A DNA stretch of 64,000 nucleotides from CAXXIC01 sp049315325 (GCA_049315325.1 JBMOKJ010000004.1:245507-309506), one strand, 5' to 3'; numbered from the stretch's first letter, positions 17,982 to 26,901 are shown. Numbers and translations are program-made. The notes: generated from the sequence alone by a model not told the origin.

Positions 17982-20639
17982 TTAATTGTCTTCTCTTCTC
18001 AAAATTCCGACATAGCGACAAGGCTCACCCTCGCTCGTTATTCCTTCCAATGTGACTTCGTAATCGTTTGTTTTGTCAGCCGCATAGAATTGAAATTGAA
18101 TCGTGCCCGTCGAATCGGTTGAGAGTTTGGGGTTCCAGTAAATAGTGGTTCTTAAATCAGGAGTTTTGGTCATTCTAACGCTGTCAACGTCGTATTTTGG
18201 GACATAAAACTCGGCTGGTTTTTGATAGCCAAGCGGTTGAACAAATGCAAGACTTATAGGCGTTTGAGCTTTCAGAACAATGCCTTTCTTCAGTGTGATG
18301 GCGATAACTCCATTGCCACCTCTTGATCCAAAGATGGCTGCATTAGCGCCTTTGAATACCGATATATTCTCCACATCATTGGTGGTCAGATAAGAGAGTT
18401 CCTCAGTGCCTTCTACTTCAATTTCATCGATCAGAATAAGCGGTTGCCCCAAACTTCCACGAATAGAAATGGACTCGCCCATAACATTAACACCTGCAAT
18501 GGTAGAAAGCATATTCAATATACTTGATCCAGGAAATTTGGAGAGGTTGTCGGCTGTTAATTCACCGTCTGCTAACCCTGTATAGAAATGATTATCCGAT
18601 TCAGAATTTATTTTTTGACCTGTTACCACCACTTCGTTTAGATTTATCATTCTCACGCCACCTTCGTAATAGTACTTCTCTTTGCTTTGCTTGAGATATG
18701 CCTCTGGAGCTTGAGATTCTGAATTTTTGGGGACTGGGATGTAAGCCGAAAACTTTGGAAATTCGTCAAAGTCAGGTATAATTTCCACGTCAGCAATACT
18801 CTTTCTCTTTTTTGCTTTAATAATAAATGATGTGCTGTCTGGAAACTCTATTCCACTAATCATATACCTGCCCAAAGAGTCAGTTTTTGTCATTTGTACA
18901 CGGTTTTTGTAGGCCGAAATTGAAATGATATCGTTATTCTTAGCCGGTTTCCCAAAAAAGTTCTTCACCTTGCCCGAAAGCGCCTGTCCAACTTCAAGAT
19001 AAGAGTTAGAGATTGGATAAACACCTTTTACAATATTTGATGTGGTGAAGCGTTTCCAACCCTGCGTCAAAAGCAAAACGTCCAACTTATTCAGCGCATC
19101 GTTCTTATTGTTGATGAAGTACGAAGCAGGATCTTCTAAATGACCTTTTAAATCGGAAGAGAGCAGGAGATAGCTGACCATATTGTCGGCTAACGAATCG
19201 GTTTTAACAGTACGGCTATCTGTTACACTGACCGAGAAACTGCCTTTGACTGGTAATGCAGTCGCCGATTGAATAATGAATTTGAGATTTACAGCCTCTC
19301 GTTTACGATAGCTTTTTTTGTTGCTTTCCATTTTAATTGTTGAAGATATGCCTTTTTGAATAAAAGAAAGACGTTCACACAGTGTTTGATAAGATGAGTC
19401 TATAACAGAAAAGGTCAAGATGCCTTCTGGTAGATTTTCAGTAGCGATTTGACCAACTAAATGATGAAGTTGCTGCATCACAAATACTTTGCCACGACAG
19501 TGTGCTAAAAGGTAGAGAGAGCTATCGGGCAGTGCTGTCTGATTTGTAACTTCAAACATTATTTTTCCTTTTAGTTGATTAATGCGCAGTATGACCCCTT
19601 GATTGTTCACCTTTGGAAGGTTGAATCGTTTTACTAAACCTTGTTCCGATTTCACGATTGCGTATAAGGTATCACTTGCCTTAGGTTCAATCACAAATTT
19701 CCCCATTCCTTTGTGTAGAGTAGCGATATCGCAAATCTCGTTGAGTGTGTCGGATTTTGAGAATACTTGACCGGTAATATTAACGGATAATCCATCTGAG
19801 CCAATTGCCTTGAACGCAATCGTTTGTAACACTTTGTTGATTAAATTGCCACTTTCCGGGAAGAATTGCACATCGAAGTCCTTACTAAATTCAGGCAGAA
19901 AAAATCTGTTTTTGTACTTTAGATAGGGATCATTAATGGCAATATCAAGACTCTTGGTGTTGTGATTTTTTAAATCCACAGAGATTAAAAACATGATTTT
20001 ACCATCGATATTGGTTGTCTGAGTAACCTTCTTTCTTGAAGCATTAGACCAATTCTGATTGATTGAAACTGCTTTCCCGGAAATTGGTTTTTGCGATGCG
20101 TTTGTAAACGAAATTGTAACGGGTATTTTCCCATCGGTAGTTGGTTTCCCGTAACTGATTAAGCTGTTTACACGGTCATCAATCGGATTGCCGATATAAA
20201 TATTCTTACTGAAAAAGAAATCTGTACCCGCATTTTGCATCCAATTGGTATAGGCACGCAAAGCGTAAATGCCCGAAGGCATTTCAGGTTGCAATTTTAG
20301 TCTACCAGCGAATCCGAGCGAATCTCTGCGAATCTTTACACGGTGAAAAACAGAGTCAGATTTGTCAATTAACTCAACATAAAGAAACTGACTTAGCGTA
20401 TTCTGTTGATGTGTAGTAGCATTCAAAACGTAACCTTTAAACCATAAATCTTCACCTGCGATATAGTATGGTTTGTCGGTATGTAAATAGGCTTTCTCCT
20501 GTGGAACTTTATTCCATAAATTAGAGAAGCGATTGATTACTGTTTCCGAAATAGCTCTTTTTTGCTTGACTGAGGCAAAGGCGCCAATGGTTAGAAAAAG
20601 TAGAGTCAACAATAGGGTGGCTCTGATTTGGGTTTTCAT
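17982..20639 (-). CDS. Macroglobulin-like / TonB-plug protein without a barrel
   Basis: The protein has 885 residues. A signal peptide covers residues 1-22. An MG2-like domain follows early (KAYLHTDKPYYIAGEDLWFKGY, then SGIYALRAYTNWM). Several beta-sandwich segments and a carboxypeptidase-regulatory-like module lie in the middle (ALSGKVKNFFGKPAKNN, about residue 545). Residues 690-790 form a TonB-receptor plug: VVTGQKI, FPGSSILNMLSTIAGVNV, LIDEIEVEGTEELSYL, VENISVFKGANAAIFGSRGGNGVIAITLKKG. About 95 residues follow, too short for a 22-strand barrel. Known: Bacteroidota encode such large plug-containing proteins of unknown role. It lies 35 bases after rarA, so it may be co-transcribed. Confidence 0.82.
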   Translation of the reverse strand: MKTQIRATLLLTLLFLTIGAFASVKQKRAISETVINRFSNLWNKVPQEKAYLHTDKPYYIAGEDLWFKGYVLNATTHQQNTLSQFLYVELIDKSDSVFHRVKIRRDSLGFAGRLKLQPEMPSGIYALRAYTNWMQNAGTDFFFSKNIYIGNPIDDRVNSLISYGKPTTDGKIPVTISFTNASQKPISGKAVSINQNWSNASRKKVTQTTNIDGKIMFLISVDLKNHNTKSLDIAINDPYLKYKNRFFLPEFSKDFDVQFFPESGNLINKVLQTIAFKAIGSDGLSVNITGQVFSKSDTLNEICDIATLHKGMGKFVIEPKASDTLYAIVKSEQGLVKRFNLPKVNNQGVILRINQLKGKIMFEVTNQTALPDSSLYLLAHCRGKVFVMQQLHHLVGQIATENLPEGILTFSVIDSSYQTLCERLSFIQKGISSTIKMESNKKSYRKREAVNLKFIIQSATALPVKGSFSVSVTDSRTVKTDSLADNMVSYLLLSSDLKGHLEDPASYFINNKNDALNKLDVLLLTQGWKRFTTSNIVKGVYPISNSYLEVGQALSGKVKNFFGKPAKNNDIISISAYKNRVQMTKTDSLGRYMISGIEFPDSTSFIIKAKKRKSIADVEIIPDFDEFPKFSAYIPVPKNSESQAPEAYLKQSKEKYYYEGGVRMINLNEVVVTGQKINSESDNHFYTGLADGELTADNLSKFPGSSILNMLSTIAGVNVMGESISIRGSLGQPLILIDEIEVEGTEELSYLTTNDVENISVFKGANAAIFGSRGGNGVIAITLKKGIVLKAQTPISLAFVQPLGYQKPAEFYVPKYDVDSVRMTKTPDLRTTIYWNPKLSTDSTGTIQFQFYAADKTNDYEVTLEGITSEGEPCRYVGILRREDN

Positions 20640-20674
20640 TGTATATTTGTTTTGATTGCTTTCGGTGGACTGGC

Positions 20675-21943
20675 TTAAAACCTATTTTTCCACAATTTAT
20701 TCAGGTATTCTTTAAGTTTGGCTTCCAGTGGATTATTCTGTGGACTCCATATCGTTTTGCCTTTCAATTCTTTAGGCAGGTAATCTTGCTGCACAAAGTT
20801 ATTTTCAAAACTATGTGCGTATTTGTACTCTTTACCATAATCCAACTCTTTCATCAGCTTGGTTGGAGCATTGCGCAAATGCAGCGGCACGGGTAAATCT
20901 CCTGTCTCTTGCACCAATGCCAACGCATCGTCGATTGCCATATAGGCAGAATTGCTTTTGGCAGATGATGCAAGATAGATGGTGGTTTGTGCCAAAATAA
21001 TTCGACCTTCGGGCCAACCGATTTTTTGCAGCGCATCGAAGCACGAATTGGCTAAAAGCAGCGCATTCGGATTCGCCAAACCGATGTCTTCGGCAGCGGA
21101 AATCACCAATCGCCGGGCAATGAATTTCGGGTCTTCACCTCCGGCAACCATGCGAGCGAGCCAGTAAATGGCGGCTTCAGGGTCGCTACCACGTATCGAT
21201 TTGATAAAGGCCGAGATGATATCGTAGTGCATTTCGCCGCCTTTGTCGTAAGCGGCTGGGTTTTCCTGCAACCGTTCGGTGACGATTTGGTCTGTAATCT
21301 CAATCGTTTCGCTCTCTTCGGCGTTGATGACAAGCTCCAAAATATTGAGTAATTTTCGTGCATCGCCACCAGAAAAGCGCAGTAGGGCGTCGGTCTCTTT
21401 CAGCGAAATGTTTTTTTGCCGGAGTTCGACGTCTGTGGTCAAAGCGCGATCGAGCAGCTCGAGCAAGTCTTTCTTTTCGAGCGATTTGAGAACATACACC
21501 TGGCTTCGCGACAGCAGCGGACGAATTACCTCGAACGAAGGATTTTCGGTGGTAGCACCAATCAGCGTGACAGTGCCGTTTTCGACTGCTCCAAGCAACG
21601 AATCTTGTTGTGCTTTGCTAAATCGGTGTATTTCGTCGATAAACAGAATTGGGCTTCGTACATTGAAGAAGCGTTTGCTTTTGGCTTGTTCAATCACTTC
21701 GCGCACATCTTTTACGCCAGCATTGATGGCACTTAGCGTGTAAAATGGCACATCGAGTTGATTCGAAATGATGCGTGCAAGAGTGGTTTTACCCACGCCG
21801 GGAGGTCCCCAAAGGATGAACGAAGAGATATTATTTGCCTCAATCATTCGACGCAAAACGGAATTTTTGCCCACCAAATGTTTCTGGCCGATGTATTCAT
21901 CGAGATTTTTTGGGCGAAGGCGTTCTGCTAAAGGTAATGACAT
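20675..21943 (-). CDS. rarA: Replication-associated recombination protein A (AAA+ ATPase)
   Basis: RarA/MgsA is a clamp-loader-like AAA+ ATPase acting at stalled replication forks. The protein has 422 residues from the ATG at 21943 (MSLPLAERLRPKNLDEYIGQ); an upstream GTG at 21964 falls in a CCCAACC repeat and is rejected. Walker A is WGPPGVGKTTLARI, Walker B is LFIDEIHRFSKAQQD, sensor 1 lies in GATTENPSFEV, and SGGDARKLLNILE is the sensor 2 region. The C-terminal tetramerisation part (SAAEDIGLANPNAL, YGKEYKYAHSFENNFVQQDYLP) is intact. Confidence 0.96.
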   Translation of the reverse strand: MSLPLAERLRPKNLDEYIGQKHLVGKNSVLRRMIEANNISSFILWGPPGVGKTTLARIISNQLDVPFYTLSAINAGVKDVREVIEQAKSKRFFNVRSPILFIDEIHRFSKAQQDSLLGAVENGTVTLIGATTENPSFEVIRPLLSRSQVYVLKSLEKKDLLELLDRALTTDVELRQKNISLKETDALLRFSGGDARKLLNILELVINAEESETIEITDQIVTERLQENPAAYDKGGEMHYDIISAFIKSIRGSDPEAAIYWLARMVAGGEDPKFIARRLVISAAEDIGLANPNALLLANSCFDALQKIGWPEGRIILAQTTIYLASSAKSNSAYMAIDDALALVQETGDLPVPLHLRNAPTKLMKELDYGKEYKYAHSFENNFVQQDYLPKELKGKTIWSPQNNPLEAKLKEYLNKLWKNRF

Positions 21944-21957
21944 GGTTAAAGTTATAG

Positions 21958-22053
21958 GCCCCACCCAACCCTCCCCAAAAGGGAGGGCTCTGAAAAGCCA
22001 TGTTTAAATGGTTGTAATTTATGTATCTTCGCCCCCTTTGGGGGTTGGGGGCT
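21958..22053. repeat. Pair of C-rich/G-rich intergenic repeats between nadB and rarA
   Basis: Two copies of a CCCC..AAA/TTT..GGGG repeat lie here: one at 21958-21990 (contains CCAACCCTCCCC then GGGAGGG) and one at 22031-22053 (GCCCCCTTTGGGGG then TTGGGGGC). They are in opposite orientation around a 40-base spacer and fill the gap between the nadB stop and the rarA start. A related copy lies at 25102-25159. No coding potential is seen. Confidence 0.65.
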
Positions 22054-23625
22054 TTACAATTTATTTTTCTCCGGATAATCGATATTGTAATGCAATCCGC
22101 GGCTCTCTTTGCGTTTCATTGCTTGGGTGATGACTAAGTAGCCCACATTGATGATGTTGCGCAATTCGCAGATTTGTTTCGAAACCACTGAGCGTTGGAA
22201 AAGGCTTTCGGTCTCTTGGTAAAGAATTTCCAATCGGTCGTAAGCTCGTTTCAGACGAAGGTTGCTGCGCACAATGCCCACGTAGCTCGACATCACGAAG
22301 TTCACTTCTTTTTCGCTTTGGGTAATCAATACCATCTCTTCTGGCAACGAAGTGCCTTCGTCGTTCCAGTCGGGAACATTCTCCTGCTGTTTGATATAAG
22401 CGATTTGCTCTACGGCATGTTTGGCTGCCACATCGGCATACACAATGGCTTCGAGCAACGAGTTTGACGCCAATCGGTTAGCGCCGTGCAATCCGGTGTA
22501 GGTGCATTCGCCGGCAGCATACAGTCTGTTGATAGACGAACGTCCATCCATATCGACCTCAATGCCACCACACAAAAAGTGAGCAGCAGGTGCCACCGGA
22601 ATGTATTCTTTCGTAATGTCTATGCCAAAATCGAGGCATTTTTGGTAAATATTGGGGAAATGTTTTTTGGTCTCTTCGGCATCTTTGTGCGTTACATCGA
22701 GATAGACGTGTTCGTCGCCGCGATTCTTCATCTCGTTGTCGATGGCGCGCGCTACGATGTCGCGTGGTGCAAGCGATTTGCGGTCGTCGTATTTATGCAT
22801 AAACTCCTTGCCGTTTTTGGTGCGAAGTACGGCGCCATAGCCACGCATGGCTTCTGTAATCAAGAAACTTGGTCGCTCATTCGGATTGTAGAGCGCTGTG
22901 GGGTGAAATTGCACAAATTCCATGTCGCGAACGGTTCCTTTGGCACGATACACCATCGCAATGCCGTCTCCAGTAGCAATCATCGGATTGGTGGTAGTTT
23001 GATAAATAGTGCCAATTCCACCGGTGGCGATGAGTGTTATTTTCGATAGAAAAGTGTGAATGTTGTTGGTGCGTTCGTTTAGAATATAGGCACCGTAGCA
23101 GTCGATGACAGGTGTTTGGCGCGTCACTTTTTCGCCCAAATGGTGTTGAGTAATGATTTCAATTGCAAAGTGATTTTCATACACCGAAATATTCGGATGG
23201 CTTTTGACGGCTTTCACCAGCGATTTCTGAATTTCGGCACCGGTACTGTCTTTGTGGTGCAGAATGCGGTGTTCGGAGTGTCCGCCTTCTTTGTGTAAAT
23301 CGAAACTTCCGCGCGAATCGGTATCGAATTTTACGCCCCAATCTATTAGCTCTTTAATCTGAGCAGGAGCTTCGCGCACGACCTTTTCTACAACTGTTTT
23401 GTCGCACAATCCATCGCCGCAAATGAGCGTGTCTTCGATGTGTTTTTCAAAATTGTCGGTCGGATGGGTTACAGAGGCTATTCCGCCTTGGGCATAAAAT
23501 GTATTGGTATCTTCGAGTTCATTTTTCGAAACTATGGCAACTTTTCCTTTATCGGCAACTTTCAGGGCAAAGCTCATTCCGGCAATTCCGGAACCAATAA
23601 TCAGAAAATCAAACTTATGTGTCAT
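22054..23625 (-). CDS. nadB: L-aspartate oxidase
   Basis: It oxidises L-aspartate to iminoaspartate with FAD, the first step of de novo NAD synthesis. The 523-residue length is normal. The FAD-binding motif DFLIIGSGIAGMSFALKVAD is at the N-terminus. YAQGGIASV, the catalytic HxxR region (FHPTALYNP followed by LITEAMRGYGAVLR), PAAHFLCGGIEVD and YAAGECTYTGLHGANRLASNSLLE are present. A C-terminal three-helix domain covers about residues 420-510. nadA and nadC are not in the window. Confidence 0.96.
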   Translation of the reverse strand: MTHKFDFLIIGSGIAGMSFALKVADKGKVAIVSKNELEDTNTFYAQGGIASVTHPTDNFEKHIEDTLICGDGLCDKTVVEKVVREAPAQIKELIDWGVKFDTDSRGSFDLHKEGGHSEHRILHHKDSTGAEIQKSLVKAVKSHPNISVYENHFAIEIITQHHLGEKVTRQTPVIDCYGAYILNERTNNIHTFLSKITLIATGGIGTIYQTTTNPMIATGDGIAMVYRAKGTVRDMEFVQFHPTALYNPNERPSFLITEAMRGYGAVLRTKNGKEFMHKYDDRKSLAPRDIVARAIDNEMKNRGDEHVYLDVTHKDAEETKKHFPNIYQKCLDFGIDITKEYIPVAPAAHFLCGGIEVDMDGRSSINRLYAAGECTYTGLHGANRLASNSLLEAIVYADVAAKHAVEQIAYIKQQENVPDWNDEGTSLPEEMVLITQSEKEVNFVMSSYVGIVRSNLRLKRAYDRLEILYQETESLFQRSVVSKQICELRNIINVGYLVITQAMKRKESRGLHYNIDYPEKNKL

Positions 23626-23647
23626 TCGCTTACTTTTTAATAGATTG

Positions 23648-23655
23648 CAAATGTA
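23648..23655 (-). promoter_or_regulatory. -7 box (TACATTTG) upstream of nadB
   Basis: This is an exact TAnnTTTG on the minus strand, 23 bases before the nadB ATG. No TTG lies at the usual -33 distance, so the call rests on one element. Confidence 0.4.
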
Positions 23656-23729
23656 AAAATAAACTTTCTGTAACCTGAAGTTTGAAAGGATAAATAATGT
23701 GAACTTTAAGCCCTTTTTAAGTCAAAAAG

Positions 23730-24995
23730 TTATTTTACCACAATGATATCTTTCAGATTGGTGGTGTAGTTGGGCGAAAGCTGGTCGCGGCGATTCACCC
23801 AGTGGCGGTCGAACCCAAATGAAGCGAGGCGGATTTTGTCGCGACCGTGCTCGTCATTGATGTGGTCGATGGCATTCATCAGGCGGGCGCGTTTGCTGCG
23901 GTCGATGGTGTCGAACAGATTGCCCTGCACGTGCGATTGAGGAACGATTTCAGAGACAATTACGCCGGCTTTTTTGTAGCTGTATCCGCTTTTAAAAATC
24001 TTGCGTAATCCTTCTATTGCGTACTTCGTCAGCTCCATCGAATCGTTGCTCGCCACAGACAATTGCATGGTGAGGCTGGGGGTATATTGAGGTAAATCTT
24101 TTCTGAAATAGTCGGTGTAGAGAATCACGGTCATCACGCGGGCGCAACTATCTTGTGCACGAAGTTTGCGGGCACATGCCGATGCGTAGTAAGTCATTGC
24201 CTGTTCAATTTCGGGCAGTTTGGTGAGTTTGCTTCTAAAACTGCGCGAAGTGCAGATGCTTTTCTTGGCAGAAGGTGTATGGTCGAGTTCGATGCACGGT
24301 TCGCCGCGCAACTCTTTCCAGGTACGGAGTCCGACCACTGACATCTCTTTGCGCACCCATACTGCAGAAGCTTTGGTAAAATCGTAAGCCGTCATGATTC
24401 CTTTCTGCATCAGAAATTTGGAATAACGCCGACCGATGCCCCACACATCGCCAATTTCGGTGGCTTTGAGCAGCGTTGTGATTTTTTCTTCCGTGTCGAG
24501 CACGTAAAGTCCTTTGGTCAGCAATTTGTTCTTTTTGGCGTAATGATTCGCAAGTTTTGACAGCGTTTTGGTCTCTGCAATGCCTAAGCTGACGGGAATT
24601 CCGGTCGCTTTGCCGACGTATTTTACAAGGTGTTTTGCAAAATCATTTAGATTATAGAGTTCGCTGAACCCATCGAGGTGCAGAAACGCTTCGTCGATGG
24701 AGTAAACTTCGATTTCGGGCACCATACCTGCCAGAATACTCATTACACGGTTCGACATGTCGCCATAGAGGATGTAGTTCGACGAGAAAACGTGCACATT
24801 GTTGGCTTTGATAATGTCGCGCATCTGAAAAACCGGTGCACCCATCGGAATTCCAATTGCCTTGGCTTCGTCGCTACGCGCAATGATGCACCCGTCGTTG
24901 TTGCTGAGCACCACGATGGGCTGATTTCGCAACGAGGGGTTGAACACCCGTTCGCACGAAGCAAAAAAGTTGTTGCAGTCGATTAAGCCGTACAT
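23730..24995 (-). CDS. umuC: DNA polymerase V catalytic subunit (Y family)
   Basis: It performs translesion DNA synthesis. The 421-residue length is normal for UmuC. The Y-family palm motifs are MYGLIDCNNFFASCERVF (first metal-binding Asp) and VYSIDEAFLHLDG (catalytic Asp-Glu). The helix-hairpin-helix region is IGDVWGIGRRYSKFL. The UmuC C-terminal domain (DUF4113-like) ends with DRHWVNRRDQLSPNYTTNLKDI. umuD lies upstream on the same strand, but 164 bases of repeat-rich DNA separate them, unlike the overlapping umuDC of enterobacteria. Confidence 0.95.
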   Translation of the reverse strand: MYGLIDCNNFFASCERVFNPSLRNQPIVVLSNNDGCIIARSDEAKAIGIPMGAPVFQMRDIIKANNVHVFSSNYILYGDMSNRVMSILAGMVPEIEVYSIDEAFLHLDGFSELYNLNDFAKHLVKYVGKATGIPVSLGIAETKTLSKLANHYAKKNKLLTKGLYVLDTEEKITTLLKATEIGDVWGIGRRYSKFLMQKGIMTAYDFTKASAVWVRKEMSVVGLRTWKELRGEPCIELDHTPSAKKSICTSRSFRSKLTKLPEIEQAMTYYASACARKLRAQDSCARVMTVILYTDYFRKDLPQYTPSLTMQLSVASNDSMELTKYAIEGLRKIFKSGYSYKKAGVIVSEIVPQSHVQGNLFDTIDRSKRARLMNAIDHINDEHGRDKIRLASFGFDRHWVNRRDQLSPNYTTNLKDIIVVK

Positions 24996-25009
24996 TATTT
25001 TGAGAAGTA

Positions 25010-25057
25010 AAAGGAGTTATCTGAAGTTATCGCTTCGCTAAGAAGTTAAAGGAATTA
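25010..25057 (-). repeat. Dispersed repeat, copy A (AACTTC-TAGCGAAGCGATAACTTC type)
   Basis: On the minus strand the sequence reads CCTTTAACTTCTTAGCG then AAGCGATAACTTC. Further copies lie at 25640-25693 (two, plus orientation) and 28385-28413 (plus). Copy A is inverted relative to the copies on the far side of umuD. Confidence 0.7.
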
Positions 25058-25101
25058 TTCGTGTTAAGTTTTACAATTTTATTTTAAAGTTCACTCTAAA
25101 C

Positions 25102-25159
25102 TTCTCCCCTTTGGGGAGTCAGTCTGCAGCCTGCAGTCTGGCAGGGTTGGGTGGGGTTT
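25102..25159. repeat. Composite G/C-rich repeat in the umuD-umuC gap
   Basis: The CTCCCCTTTGGGGAG half of the C-rich repeat type is followed by CAGTCTGCAGCCTGCAG and then by the expected GGGTTGGGTGGGG half. It looks like a short CTGCAG-rich unit inserted into an older CCCC/GGGG repeat. Related copies lie at 21958-22053. Confidence 0.55.
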
Positions 25160-25579
25160 TCAATAACTTTTTACCACATGAATCAAAATTCCCCAGATGA
25201 TAAATTCATTCTCGTCCGTCACTTTAATCGGACGAAAATTGGTGTTTGCCGGAAGCAGAAACACGCCATCTTCTTTCAGTTTGATGCGTTTGAGGGTAAA
25301 TTCGCCGTCGATGTAGCAGACCGCAATTTTGCCATCTGCCGGTTCGAGCGATTTATCGATAATGAGCAAATCGCCCTCCTCGATACTTGCATCTTTCATC
25401 GAATCGCCTTTCACACGGGCATAGAACGTGGAGGATGGATGGCGAATCAACACCCGATTGAGGTCAATCGACAAGTCGAAGTAGTCGGCTGCCGGCGACG
25501 GAAATCCCGCTTTGATGCCTTCCACCAAAGGTAAACTCAGTTCTGTGGTAGTGTCGGATAAAAATATTTGTAGGTTCAT
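25160..25579 (-). CDS. umuD: UmuD-type S24 peptidase (polymerase V subunit)
   Basis: After RecA-stimulated self-cleavage, UmuD' joins UmuC in polymerase V. The 139-residue length is normal. The cleavage site is the Ala-Gly in GIKAGFPSPAADYFD. The catalytic Ser lies in VKGDSMKDASIEEGD and the catalytic Lys in GEFTLKRIKL. The fold ends with FIIWGILIHVV. It lies upstream of umuC. No LexA box could be recognised, since Bacteroidota operators differ from the E. coli one. Inverted copies of a dispersed repeat flank the gene. Confidence 0.93.
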   Translation of the reverse strand: MNLQIFLSDTTTELSLPLVEGIKAGFPSPAADYFDLSIDLNRVLIRHPSSTFYARVKGDSMKDASIEEGDLLIIDKSLEPADGKIAVCYIDGEFTLKRIKLKEDGVFLLPANTNFRPIKVTDENEFIIWGILIHVVKSY

Positions 25580-25639
25580 TTTTCTTTTTTTTGTACCGCT
25601 GATAACGTGAACTACGCAGATACAGAATATTCATTTTTG

Positions 25640-25693
25640 TAACTTCCTAGCGCAGCGATAACTCCTTTAACTTCTCAGCGCAGCGATAACTTC
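25640..25693 (+). repeat. Dispersed repeat, tandem copies B and C
   Basis: Two head-to-tail copies of AACTTC(C/T)(T/C)AGCGCAGCGATAACT are joined by CCTTTAA. They are inverted relative to copy A at 25010-25057, so the umuD gene sits between inverted repeats. Confidence 0.7.
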
Positions 25694-25713
25694 TATTCAA
25701 GAAACAAATTTAC

Positions 25714-26253
25714 TCATTTTACCGCCACACCATACACCTCTTTATGCAAAACTCTCTTAATTTGTTCAAAACTTTTTTCGACTTCCAAATCCCCAAAACT
25801 CATCAGCTTTAAGTGAACGGATTGTTTGTCCGGTGAATAGGGTGGTTGGATGTAACCGACGCTCCAAAATTTCAGTCCTAATTTTTCATAAAAACGAATT
25901 CGTCGCTTGGATTCTTCGTTTGTGGGTGGCTCAACTTCAAGAACGACAGGTTTTAGTAGATTGCTTAGCCACAGGTTCAACGCCATTTTTCCATAACCAC
26001 GATTTCGATAAGCCTTAGCAATGGCAAAATGTTCGAGGTAGCAGAATTCGTCGAATTCCCACGAAACAAGCAAACCAATTTCAACGTCGTCGCAAACTAT
26101 CAAATTGAAAGTACAGTTGGCACTATTTTGTTGTATTTGAGCTAAATCTGTGACATTTCGTCGCTCATTTGCCGGAAATGAATCGATATAGATAATTTCG
26201 AATGATGATGGAATTGAATTTGTTAGTCTGTCTAACTGCTTTATTTGAAACAT
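25714..26253 (-). CDS. GNAT-family N-acetyltransferase
   Basis: The protein has 179 residues. The acetyl-CoA-binding motif A is clear: LEHFAIAKAYRNRGYGKMAL, with the Q/RxxGxG/A pattern as RNRGYGK. The next strand (VVLEVEPPTNEESKRRIRFYEKLGLKFW) is the conserved motif B region with the YEKLGF-like signature. The acceptor substrate cannot be predicted. It ends about 20 bases before the repeats upstream of umuD and is divergent from the Lrp gene, with 141 bases between starts. Confidence 0.88.
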   Translation of the reverse strand: MFQIKQLDRLTNSIPSSFEIIYIDSFPANERRNVTDLAQIQQNSANCTFNLIVCDDVEIGLLVSWEFDEFCYLEHFAIAKAYRNRGYGKMALNLWLSNLLKPVVLEVEPPTNEESKRRIRFYEKLGLKFWSVGYIQPPYSPDKQSVHLKLMSFGDLEVEKSFEQIKRVLHKEVYGVAVK

Positions 26254-26332
26254 TTTGCAAGTAAATAGAAGGTGATAATTCGATAAAAATTATGATTAAG
26301 GGATAAAATTATTACAAAAAATAGAACTAAAG

Positions 26333-26363
26333 TTGCAATGTAATAGAAAAAAGCATATTTTTG
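26333..26363 (+). promoter_or_regulatory. Promoter of the Lrp-type regulator
   Basis: TTG (26333-26335), a 20-base spacer and TATTTTTG (26356-26363) fit the Bacteroidota pattern. The leader is about 25 bases to the ATG at 26395. The site lies in the divergent region shared with the GNAT gene. Confidence 0.55.
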
Positions 26364-26394
26364 TCAAAATAAATAAAATATAAATTAAAATCAA

Positions 26395-26871
26395 ATGGCA
26401 CAACATCAGTTAGACAATCTGGATATCAAGATTTTAAAGTTAATTGCCGGCAATGCCCGAATTCCTTTTCTCGAAGTAGCACGTGAGTGTAACGTTTCTG
26501 GTGCTGCCATTCACCAGCGTGTGCAGAAATTGACTGCAATGAACATCATCAAAGGTTCGGAATATGTGATCGATGCCGAGAAAATCGGTTACGAAACCTG
26601 CGCATACATGGGGGTTTTCCTCAAAGATCCGGGACAATTCAACGATGTGGTGAAGGCGCTCGAAGCCATTCCTGAAGTGGTGGAATGCCACTACACCACT
26701 GGGGAATACGATTTGTTTATTAAACTCTATGCCCGCAACAACAACGATTTGTTGAATCTGATTCACGACAAACTTCAACCGCTGGGCTTGTCGCGTACCG
26801 TCTCGCTGATTTCGTTCAAAGAGGCTTTCAAACGCCAGATACCGATTTACGACATGGACGACGAAGAGTAG
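26395..26871 (+). CDS. Lrp/AsnC-family transcriptional regulator
   Basis: The protein has 158 residues, normal for the family. The N-terminal helix-turn-helix covers about residues 8-55 (DNLDIKILKLIAGNARIPF, VARECNVSGAAIHQRVQKL). The C-terminal RAM domain (about 70-150) has the alpha-beta fold and the VVECHYTTGEYDLFIKLYARN core that binds amino acids and makes octamers. Known members control amino-acid metabolism. The effector here is unknown. It is a single-gene unit with its own promoter and terminator. Confidence 0.95.
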   Translation: MAQHQLDNLDIKILKLIAGNARIPFLEVARECNVSGAAIHQRVQKLTAMNIIKGSEYVIDAEKIGYETCAYMGVFLKDPGQFNDVVKALEAIPEVVECHYTTGEYDLFIKLYARNNNDLLNLIHDKLQPLGLSRTVSLISFKEAFKRQIPIYDMDDEE

Positions 26872-26901
26872 TTCTTCATTCCTAATTTTATAGTTATCTT
26901 T

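Noticed and set aside
21941..21964. Seven-residue longer start (GTG) for rarA
   Set aside because: It lies inside a C-rich intergenic repeat; the ATG at 21943 gives the conserved RarA start.
22486..23049. Plus-strand open frame (187 codons) opposite nadB
   Set aside because: It overlaps the conserved FAD/succinate-type core of NadB on the other strand and shows no domain of its own.
25580..25713. LexA operator upstream of umuD
   Set aside because: No clear palindrome of a known LexA type was found; the gap is occupied by two copies of a dispersed repeat.
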